From assembly GCA_949358305.1 (NCBI GenBank), contig OX442316.1, forward strand, positions 4,898,001-4,962,000: 64,000 bases of DNA, written 5' to 3'. The notes beneath the pieces were generated by a model, which searched no databases, was not told the DNA's origin, and worked only from the letters and a program-made list of their open reading frames with translations. Origin of the DNA: Strigamia acuminata. Its lineage: Eukaryota; Arthropoda; Chilopoda; Geophilomorpha; Linotaeniidae. This document shows, one piece after another, positions 37,673 through 48,100 of the stretch (within the stretch, counting starts at the first letter, position 1; every line of letters begins with the position of its first letter). The translations under genes were made by a program, and so were the position numbers.

Positions 37673-39180
37673 CTCGAAATTAATATTGACTAGAGGTTTT
37701 TTATTGGTCAGTTCTTGATTGACCCTCTCAAATGTAGTTTGGGTGTGGAATCTACGTCTGTGATGGGTGGGGGGATGGATTGAGCTTTATTTATTATATT
37801 TGGATCCTCCTGTTTTTTTCTTTTTTTTTTTTAAAGTAAAAAAAAATATTCCTTGGCACATTTATCATGTCAATTTGGCTCCCAGAAGTGTGTGGTCAGT
37901 GTGGGAATTTACAATGTTGAAATATGAAAGGAATTTAGAATAAAAGGAAGAAGAGAAAAAGTAAAAAAGAAAGAAAAAAAAACAACAAACAGCACTTTTC
38001 ACTCAAGTAAATTGAACCAATCTTCTCTTTCTCTCTACAATAGACAAGTTTGAAAGTGAGGGTGTGGCTTGTCTGTATGTGGCCCTCATTTTCTCTTCAT
38101 CCGTCAACAAATATTGGAAGGATTTTCAATTTCTAGAGGCAGCTACTGCAATTTTTGTAATTATAGACAGTGTGTACGTAGATGTTTGAAGGACTTTAGA
38201 CACGTTGAAATCAATTTCTTTATCAGTGGGAATTGAATTGGAAACAATAGTCCGGTCGAAAACGGCGTGAATGTTTGCGAAATCAGGTCAAATGTTTAAT
38301 TCTCGACTTAGAAATTGGAAATTAGAAATCAATTTAGCGAGAATATATGAAGGATGGAGAAGGAATGTACAATTAGTGCTCGTGTTTATGGAGACCAACT
38401 ATTTATATTCTCTATTTCTTAATAGCACATTTTTCGTAGCAGACGGAGGAAGCTTTAATGGTGATTTCAGGCACTTATTAAACCATCATATCTATGCATT
38501 AAACTCGTCTAGAGAAGAAGTTTTACGTTAATTAGTAAATAATTAGCGTGTTTTTAATCATCTTCCAGTAGTTTCAGTACAATTCGATTGGAATACAGTT
38601 GTAAATTCTCTTCAATCTTCATATATTTTTGAGTTTATTGATCGAAAATGGTCATTTTGATCGCGTGTACATTTTTTTTATTGGTTTGTAATTTATGTAA
38701 ACATAATACTCTCTCACTATTTCCTTTTCGTGCTAATTTATATCAAAATGAGGCTCGGGAAATTGAGAACTTTTTTTTTTACAATATTTTTAATAGTGTA
38801 TATATATTTACTCTTTCGAGCAGTTTGATTGAGGGTTATATTGTAAACTTAAAAACTAATGAGGCTATATAACTTCACCTGTGAATCATAGTAGACGAAA
38901 TACGTTTTGAGTAATTGAGAAACAAAAGAAGAATTAAACTTATTATAGTCTTCCATTTTCAGCAATATTACAATTTTATGCAGTCTAGTTTTAGAAGGAA
39001 ACAATGTGTATTACACATACATACAGTTTTTTAAGCAGTAGGAAAAATAAAATTAATTTATACAGTTTTCTTTTATTTTTTTTGCATAATTTAAACGGAA
39101 ATTATTCAAACTCTAGTATGTTAGTTCAAGAAATGTACACGAGATGGCAGTGTGCGTAAGGAAGTTTTAATACTTCTGGA
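37673..39180. other. Wnt7 3' region and spacer
   Basis: A/T-rich DNA that should contain the Wnt7 3' untranslated region. I see no canonical AATAAA close to the stop and no coding region. Purine-rich stretches lie at about 37925-37990. Confidence 0.5.
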
Positions 39181-39184
39181 ATAT

Positions 39185-39930
39185 TCTGTAGGTATTTTTG
39201 ATTGGACATGCAAATGAGGCGACGATTCTTCTCTTATTTTGCATTTTGTGTTTTTCATTCGGGTTAGCTCAGTCGTCGCCTCGGTTTGGAGGAAGAAACA
39301 TGTGCTTCGAATGAAGGTGAGTTTTACTATTTTGTTAGACTTTTACTCTGCTGTTACAAGTGAGGCTTGTTTTTAGAGTTCCTATATATTTTTTTAGCTT
39401 TTTGTTTTACTTGCGGATTACTCAACGGTTAGTTTTAAATTGTTCAACTTCGCGTTTGTAGTTTTAAATTATCCAACTTCGTCGTTCGTAGTTTTAAATT
39501 ATCTAACTTCGTCGTTCGTAGTTTTATTTTAGTTTTAAGTGTTTTTAAAGTTTAGTTTTTGTTTTAGTTTTTAGCATTTTAGTGTTTTCGTATTTTTACT
39601 TAGTTATATTTAAGAGTTTTATATATTTATTTGTATAAGTTATCACTTTTTTCTTTCTAGGTTTAATGCATGGACGTCTGCGTCAACGGACGGAAGATCA
39701 CGGGAGCTACATTAATGGACTCCAGCATTGCTATTTATTACTATTTAAGAGTTACCATAGTTTGTTTTCTATTTTTTTATACATATTTATATTAGTTTTA
39801 TATTTTTTATTTGTGCAATTAAAAATTGTATTTTTGAGTGTATATTACATTTTGTGTAATTTTGAAAACAAAATTACACAAAATTAATATTTGTACACTG
39901 TTTTTTTTTTTTTAAATAAAATTTGTTTTA
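39185..39930 (+). ncRNA. Possible spliced, polyadenylated transcript (unit P), coding status unclear
   Basis: A candidate exon ends at 39317 before GTGAGT. A second begins at 39661 after a pyrimidine-rich TTTCTTTCTAG acceptor and ends near an AATAAA at about 39915. In one frame the first exon reads as a signal-peptide-like stretch (LLLFCILCFSFGLAQ) that stops soon after, and this frame has no upstream ATG. A diverged inverted relative lies at about 40095-41230 on the other strand. It could be a decayed small secreted-peptide gene or a long non-coding RNA. Evidence is limited to splice-like signals and the paired copy. Confidence 0.3.
39427..39528. repeat. 30-bp tandem array inside unit P intron
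   Basis: Three to four copies of TAGTTTTAAATTATCCAACT followed by TCGTCGTTCG, in the presumed intron between 39318 and 39660. Confidence 0.85.
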
Positions 39931-40269
39931 AACTTCTCTGCTTTTTATTATTTAAATACAGGAATAAATAAAATGAGAAATCTGTATACCCACCCCACCC
40001 CCCTTCCCTTTTTATTCTAAGTCCAAACCTATAAAAATTTGGCATAGATTCGCCTTTTTGGACTTAGAATATTTTTGACGAAATGACATAGCTTATAGAA
40101 AATAAAACTTTATTGAAATAAAAATATACTTTATACACAAATGTTTTACAAATTTTTCCTTAAAAGGAAAATTAATGGCAAATAAAACATTGAACCGGGT
40201 TATAACGGATCATTTAATGGATTGTCTCGGGTAAATCTCCCCCTTGAGACTCCACCGTTTTACCCACAC

Positions 40270-40302
40270 GGGGACCCAGAGTATGCCACATTCTGGGTCC
40301 CC
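40270..40302. other. Perfect 11-bp stem hairpin
   Basis: GGGGACCCAGA at 40270-40280 and its exact reverse complement TCTGGGTCCCC at 40292-40302 enclose an 11-base loop. It is G+C-rich within A/T-rich surroundings and lies in the putative unit M transcript. Confidence 0.85.
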
Positions 40303-40383
40303 AAAAAGATATCCCACGATGGTTTCCTAATGAAGGTTTTAACCTAAACATAAAAAAATTAGCAACTAAATATAACAATCTAC

Positions 40384-40806
40384 AAAAAAATTGTACATGA
40401 CTACAAAAAAATTGTACATGACTATAAAAAAGTTATAAGCTTACATGACTACAAACAATTATACAAAAATATGAGATAAAATATGAGCAAAAGCAATAAT
40501 TATACAAAAATATGATATAAAATATGAGCAAAAGCAATAATTATACAAAAATATGAGATAAAATATGAGCAAAAGCAATAATTATACAAAAATATGAGAT
40601 AAAATATGAGCAAAAGCAATAATTATACAAAAATATGAGATAAAATATGAGCAAAAGCAATAATTATACAAAAATATGAGCAAAAGCAATAATTATACAA
40701 AAATATGAGCAAAAGCAATAATTATACAAAAATATGAGCAAAAGCAATAATTATACAAAAATATGAGATAAAATATGAGCAAAAGCAATAATTATACAAA
40801 AATAGA
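40384..40806. repeat. Tandem array with 41-bp and 29-bp units
   Basis: Copies of GCAATAATTATACAAAAATATGAG, extended in longer units by ATAAAATATGAGCAAAA. Long units form most of the array and a run of short units lies near 40670-40760. The short unit is the long unit lacking an internal 12-bp block. Confidence 0.9.
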
Positions 40807-40837
40807 TTGAGATTAAAATAATACTACTATAGTCTTC

Positions 40838-41003
40838 GCCGTCTACGACTCACTGTTATCCGTCTACAACTCGCTGTTATCAGTCTGCGTTATTCGTCGG
40901 CGACTCGCTGTTATCCGTCTGCGTTATTCGTCGGCGACTCGCTGTTATCCGTCTGCGTTATTCGTCGGCGACTCGCTGTTATCCGTCTGCGATGTTCGTC
41001 GGC
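40838..41003. repeat. 34-bp tandem array
   Basis: Four to five copies of a unit made of CGACTCGCTGTTATCCGTCT and GCGTTATTCGTCGG. It is G+C-rich compared with the neighbouring array. Confidence 0.9.
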
Positions 41004-41604
41004 ATAATTGGGTCCATTAAAATGTCTAATAAATTAAGAAAACGTCTAATTACAGCTAAAAACTAAAAGCTAAAAACTTCAAGTAAAACTTACCTCAGAC
41101 GCCTTATGCTTCTACTGCAAGCCAGAAAACACTAATGAAAATTTTAGCAAAAGCGAAAAATGCAAAATAGCAAATTTCTCATCATCTAATTTGAATATCC
41201 AATGAAAACTCACAGAAATTTCGAGAAGAAATGTCATCTGGCCGCATGCTGTCATCTGATGCTAAAAATTACAAACAAAACTCTCTAAAGAGTTGCTAAG
41301 CAACGCAGTTTCAACGTATCATTTAATTTTAAATGCTTACTAAACTGACGAAAGTCTAAACATAAAAGCCACTAAAATTGGCAACCCAAAATACGAAATA
41401 ATTCGCTTTTTATTTGAATTACTTATGATATAGTTAAATTTAAAATTGGTATAACATTCTAGTTAGATACATTTTTGAGGAGAAGTGAACAAAAAAGCGT
41501 TTTAAAAGATTTAATGATTTATTTAATTATTTATTTAATGATTTAAATAGTTACCTTATAAAATCATATACCGGTAATTGCAATTCTAACATGATTTCAT
41601 TTTT

Positions 41605-41723
41605 TTATTTACTCGAATAGCAACGTCTCTCGGAATTTTCACATTGAGAAATTAATCTCGTCGGCATTAAATTTGGAATTATTCGAATTTGTATCGACCA
41701 ATATCTCTTGCACGAGTCGTAGG
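41605..41723 (-). CDS. Second, alternative terminal exon of the sushi-array gene
   Basis: Preceded on the minus strand by the same TTCTTTATTTTTCAG acceptor as the nearer terminal exon at 42145-42281, and clearly duplicated from it. It reads in the same phase (two bases complete the split codon): a YDSCKRYWSIQIRIIPNL stretch, then MPTRLISQCEN and RCYSSK before TAA. The nearer version reads YDPYKRYWSIQIRVIPNL and ends SVTLRFE. The alternative is shorter (39 versus 45 codons), gains two cysteines and has a different end. It could be spliced instead of the nearer exon, or be a decaying duplicate. The frame is intact. Confidence 0.6.
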
Positions 41724-42144
41724 CTGAAAAATAAAGAATAAAATAACAAATTCCCACATTTACCAACTTTTATCAAAGTGTGCTTCGAAAGGAACTCGCT
41801 ATGTGTCGCCACCTGTCAAAGGTAATTTTATCCCATGGGCGACAATGTGAATTCTATGCTCTTATTTGTGCTTCGAAAGAAACTCGCTGTGCCGCCACCG
41901 ATCAAAGGTGAAAGAAACTCGCTGTTCCGCAACCGATCAAAGGTGATTTGTTTTCGAACCCAGTGTCGGTACTGTTTTTCATTTTTTCGGAAACTACCAT
42001 GGACCGGGATCGGAAATACATTTCTAAAAGTCCCACGTACTATAACGTTACCACAAATCTTTATTTTAATTATTCAGCATTTAAATTGTTATTACAAAAT
42101 AATAAAATATCAATTATGAGTTCCAACATTATTTTATTTTGCAT

Positions 42145-45100
42145 TCACTCGAAACGTAAAGTTACGGAGTTCGAATAGTGACGGTTCCCAGGATTTTCAC
42201 ATTTAAAAATTAATCTCGTCGGCAATAAATTCGGAATCACCCTAATTTGTATCGACCAATATCTCTTGTACGGATCGTAACCTGAAAAATAAAGAATAAA
42301 ATATCAATCTTCCACATTTACCTTCAAAATAAAACAAGCAAAAATTGATTTACCAACGTGAGCAATGCTCTCTTCACTGTTAACATCGATTCCGTTCAAC
42401 GACATGTCTGGTTTGTTGCTACCAGACCCATAAAAACAACGAAACGAAAATAGTCCGCCGTTTTCTTTAGATATCCAATAATCGCCATTATTCAATCGCA
42501 CACTTTTGACATTCGCCCAAGAGTAGAAATCCACTGGAGGATGCGAACCATCTAAAACACAATTCCTCATTAAAAACCATAAAATCCAAGCAACGTTTCG
42601 AACATACCATCATTCGGGTAAATGTTAACACACGTTGGCCACTCCGAAGTCCATTCTCCGTTATTACAACTCGTCGACGTGTTTCCGATCAATCGAAACT
42701 CCTGTGGCGACGTACAGCGAAAGGCCAAGCTAGTCGACTGTCTGAAGTATTCTCTCACTCTCTTCAGCTGTGTACCATTTACAAATACGTCCATATTGCA
42801 ATAGGAACTCGCCGGGCATCCCGTGTCTTGTATTTCAACAAAAAAATCTATAAAAAAGACACTCGAAGACCTATAATTACACACCTTGAGTCGGTGGCCC
42901 TCTAGTTGTGTAAATTGTATCTCGAACTACAATATTAATTCTGCGTTTTTTTCCAGTCGAGCTCGTACACGCGTAACGTCCTGCGTGGTTTATATCCACT
43001 TTGTTGATGAAGAATTCATTATATTCTCCTGTAATATCGATTGATTATGATTTCTTTTCTTACATTTTTATCATTTTTAACTTTATGCACCTTGTCTGGA
43101 GCGTCCAAAATTTGGTTTTTCGTCATTCCATGTCAAGCTCGCAGTTTTGCTTCCAACCCACAAACATCGAAGTGTAAATTGAGATCCACGGGGAATTTCC
43201 AGATCGCCGGATTTGTATTCGAACTCTTTACACCCGTCCAATTTGTAGGTAATAATGATATCTGTTTGGTCTGTTTAATTAAAAATTAACCAAAATAACC
43301 AAATAAATAATTAGATGAAATGCACAAAATGTAAAATTTAATACCTGGATATGTGGGACGTGTAGGTACGATTTCCCCTATTGGAATACCAATTGTGACT
43401 TTGGGTTTACAGTACATTTCTTTATTCCAATAGCCGTGGACACACACGTAATTTGGTGGTTCATTTGATGCGTCGTACTCCAAAGAGTCAAACTCTTCAT
43501 CACAAATCAGCGTTACGTGTCCCAAATGTTCAACAAACTTTCCGGGCTCGATCTGCAAGCAATTTTCATTAAGTTTTAACCGATTTCAATATTTTGAGTT
43601 GGTTTTTGTTACTTTTTTCCCGTTGTGCGTGTAGTAAGCGTCTGGAGAAGGGTGTTCGGGTAACTCGCAACCATCTGTAGTGTATCGACACAAATTTCTC
43701 ATTAGTCAAAATGTTATAATGAAATGAAATGCAATTTACCAACTGGAATGGGTGCACACTGGATTCTACCACTCCATTTGCCATTGACACATTTGTACGT
43801 TGCTGTTGTTCCAGTTACCGAGTCAGAAACACCGTCAAAAGTTGCATTGCAGAATAATTTAATTTCTTTGAAATGCGAAACATATTTTCCAGGTTCTATC
43901 TGTTTTAATTAATCAATTAATTTGTCATTTGTTTACACATCAATTTACGAGCATAAAATATGCAATTTGAGCATTTTATTTGCTTTACCTTCACACCGTT
44001 GTATAAAAAGTAGGCGTTTGTTATGTCTGGTTCAGGTACTATACACTTTTCTATAATTGAGAAATAAATGTAAATATATCTCAGGATTTCAGTGTGTAAG
44101 ACAAATTTAAACAGGTACATATAATGCAACAAACTCTCATTGATTGAACTCGTTGAAAAACGTCACCATTATTCGGTTTAAAAAATGGACAATGCAGCAA
44201 AAACAAGAGGCAAAAAGGGAAAAAAGACTATAAACCCAACATTAACCAATGGAAGGATATTGCATTATTTGTAAACAAGTACAAGGAGTACTTAAAATGC
44301 CAGTACTGGACACGGTCGTAGTTGTAACTGGTTTAGTTGTTCCTACAAGAAATTTCAGTTAATTTACTCTTAAATCGCTTCTTTTTTTATTTTTACTTAA
44401 TTCGCAGCCAATTTCGCTACTCCAAATGCCATCTAGGCATTTATAAGAATTGGTAGGTACATTTACCACAGTAAAATCCATGTAGTCGTAAAATGCATTG
44501 CAGAATATTTCAATATGGCCGAGATGTGGAACAAAATCTTCGGGTTTCAACTGTAAACAATCAACGCATCACAACTTAATTACAAGCCATTAACCCTAGT
44601 TTGCACGACAAACACACTAAAAGAATATTAATGTTTTTCTTAACCTCTTTGTCCTTGTACATAATAAAATAAGGCTCCGATGTATCGAGTTCAAGTAGTT
44701 TACAGGGTCCTGCAATTAGAAAATTATTGTATAACTTGAACATGTAATTTTATAACTGTATATCTTGTGTAATTACGTCTGCAAAATGGCGGTGGTGAAG
44801 ACCATTTAAGAATTCCATTTATTAATTTACACGTTGCAGTACTTTGACCGTCCATCACTGTGTGGTTTTCGCAAGTATAGGTCACACGTTGATTCAATTT
44901 CCTTCCTTCTAAGTAATGGATTTTGACGTGTTTTGGTGTTTTCGGTTGAACACACTCGGTTCCTGAATTTAAATATTTTATTTGCAAATTTTTGTTAGCA
45001 AAAAAACAATGCATACTTGGAGGTTCAGTAGGCTTTGGTGTTGTAGTTGTAGTAATTCTTCTAAAATCTATTGGAGGTTCAGTAGGCTTTGGTGTAACAA

Positions 45101-48100
45101 CTATTGATTCCACAAACAATAAAATAAATGACACAATGTAGGAGTAATTTCAGCCGCATACTGCACCTGGTTTACAACGAATTTCACTATTCCATTTGCC
45201 ATTTACACATGTGTGAATGCTCGTTGCTTTGGTTGATAGCTCAGGATGGTCGTAATCGTAAACTAAATCACAAAACAATCCAACACGTTCCAAATGATTA
45301 ACATAATCTCCCGGTTCAATCTGCAATTATTAATTGTTGATAAATAGTCTGATATAATCAATTTTCACCATCATTATTACAACCTTTTCCTTCTTGTGCA
45401 TGTAGTAACCCATCTTTGTGTTAAGTTTAGGCAATTGACATTGTCCTGTAATTGATAGTGTTGTGGTTAATTTATGTAAACTCTAATACTCAACTCAATA
45501 CACACCTAAAGTGTCCGACTTAGGTGTAGTTGAAGAAATGTCTTCAAAACCATCTATTGATTTGACACGAAATGGAAATAATGTTATACTTGGCGATGTA
45601 AATAATTGCAACCGTATACAGCACCTGGTTTACAGAGGATTTCACTACTCCACTTGCCGTTTACACAATTGTAAGAGCTCGTTGCTTGAGAGTCAATGTA
45701 GTCGTAATCATAAATTGAGTCGCAAAACAATTGAAGGATTTTTAAATGCGGAACACTTTTCCCAGGTTCTATCTGCAATTATATATAAACAAACACACAA
45801 CAAACAATTTGCGAGTTTACCTTTTCACCGTCGAGTAAGAAGTAGGCATTCTTTTTGTTTGGTGCAGGTATTTTACACTTCTCTGCAATTGATAAATGTT
45901 AGTTTAAACATGGCAGTTCTATTCAGTACAAATTTAGTTACCGTGTGGACCATAACCAGGTGTCACCAACCCTTTTGAAAACAACAAAAATTTAAAAATA
46001 ATATACAAACTGTCATGTAATAAATGATGTTTAAATTACAAATACAATTCCTTACGTTTAGTTTCATTCATTTGTAATTTAAACATCATTTATTAAAACA
46101 TGAAAGTGATACGCATTCGACATTATACTCTCAGTACCTGGTTTACAACCGATTTCATGACTCCACAAGCCGTTTAAACATGTGTAAGTGTTGGCTGCAT
46201 CATAATCACCGTAGGTGTCATCAGAATTGCAATACAAGTCAATAGAATCTTGATGTGGAACATAATTTCCATACGCAAACTGCAATCCATTCAAACAAAT
46301 TTATTGATCAAGTCTCGTGAGTTTTGATTCAAAAAAATGTCGACTACCTTTTCGTCTTTGTACTTAAAATAGGCATCAGGTGTATCAGGTTTCGGAAGTT
46401 TACAGTGTTCTGTAATTAAAAAAAATTGATGTTACTTGGACTTTTATTAGGTATTTGTAACTCGTGTAATTTTTACGCCAGCAAAATGGTGGTGGTGAGG
46501 ACCATTTAAGAATTCCATGTATTAATTGACACGTAGCAGTACTTTGACCCTGCATTGTTGTGTGCTTGTCACAAGTGTACTCAACGCGTTGATTCAATTT
46601 CCTTCCTACTAGGTAATGAATTTTCACGTGCTTTGGTGTTTTTGGTTGGACACATTCGGTTCCTGAATTTAAATATTTTATTTGCAAAGTTTTGTTAGCA
46701 AGAAAACAATCCATACTTGGAGGTTCAGTAGGTTTTGGCGTTGTTGAAACTTCTGCCCCTGGTTTACAGCGAATTTCGGTACTCCATTTTCCATTGACAC
46801 ATTTGTGAGTGCTGGTTGCTTCGGTTGCTGTGTCAGAGTAGTCACGGTAATCGTAATTTGAATCACAAAACAATTCAACACGTTGCATATGATTAACGTA
46901 TTCTCCCGGTTCTATCTGCAATTATTCATTATTGATAAATAAAGCGATTAATTGAAATTTCACCATCGTTACTCAAACCTTTGCATTCCCGTGCATAATG
47001 TACCCATTTGTTACATCAAGTTCAGGTACTTTACACTGTCCTACAATTAATAAATGTAATATTAATAGCGTTATTAATTAAACAGAACTTATACCTGAAG
47101 AGCCCGGTGTCACTGGAGTCACCGGAGTCACTGGTTCTGTTGATGTCACAAAAAATTTCGTTCATAATACAAATTCAATTATTGCTGGCAACGAATGCTA
47201 TACCTATTTTACAGCGAATTTCTTCACTCCATTTGCCATTTACACAATTGTAAGTGCTCGTTGCATGCGAGTCAATGTAGTCGTAATCATCAAAAATTGA
47301 GTCGCAAAACAATTGAAGGATTTTTAAATGCGGAACACTTTTCCCAGGTTCTATCTGCAATTATATATAAACAAACAAACAACAAACAATTTGGAAGTTT
47401 ACCTTTTCACCGTCGAGTAAGAAGTAGGCATTCTTTTTATTTGGTACAGGTATTTTACACTTCTCTGCAATTGATAAATGCTTGTTTAAATATTGCAGTT
47501 CCATTCAGTACAAATTTAGTTACCATGTGGACCATAACCAGGTGTCACCAATCCTTTTGAAAACAACAAAAATTTAAAAATAATATACAAACTATCATGT
47601 AATAAATGATGTTTAAATTACAAATATAATTCGCTACGTTTAGTTTCATTCATTTGTAATTTAAACATCATTTATTAAAACATTAAAGTGATACGCATTA
47701 GACATTATATAGTCTCAGTACCTGGTTTACAACCGATTTCATGACTCCATTTGCCGTTTAAACATGTATAAGTACGGGATGCACCGTAATCACCATATTC
47801 GTCATCAGAATTGCAATACAAGTCAATAGAACCTTGATGTGGAACATAATTTCCATACGCAAACTGCAATCCATTCAAACAAATGTATTGATCAAGTCTC
47901 GTGAGTTGTGATTCAAAAAATGTTGACTACCTTTTCGTCTTTGTACTTAAAATAAGCATCAGGTGTATCAGGTCTCGGTAGTTTACAGTGTTCTGTAATT
48001 TAAAAAAATTAATGTTACTGGTTTTTTATTTCTTATTTGTAACTCGTGTAATTTTTACGCCAGCAAATTGGTGGTGATGATGACCATTTAAGCATTCCAC

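Larger units (their letters stand above)
40095..41230 (-). ncRNA. Possible spliced, polyadenylated transcript (unit M), inverted relative of unit P
   Basis: Read on the minus strand, an exon ends at about 41093 before GTAAGTTTTAC, a second begins near 41026, and minus-strand AATAAA signals occur at about 40104-40126. Around the first exon it aligns with unit P (TATTTTGCATTTT and the donor region). Around the second exon both begin with TTTAATG followed by a CGTCTGCG-like block. It carries a 34-bp tandem array, whose length is not a multiple of three, and a perfect hairpin, both favouring a non-coding transcript. The start ATGATGAGAAATTTG.. gives only a 13-residue frame. Confidence 0.3.

Noticed and set aside
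39260-39310. tRNA-like word GGTTAGCTCAGT
   Set aside because: Resembles a tRNA D-arm, but no acceptor stem, anticodon arm or T-arm follows at the right spacing.
39240-39316. Neuropeptide precursor reading (LLLFCILCFSFGLAQ then RFGGRN)
   Set aside because: No in-frame ATG, no amidation/cleavage site set, and an early stop. Kept only as a question about units P and M.
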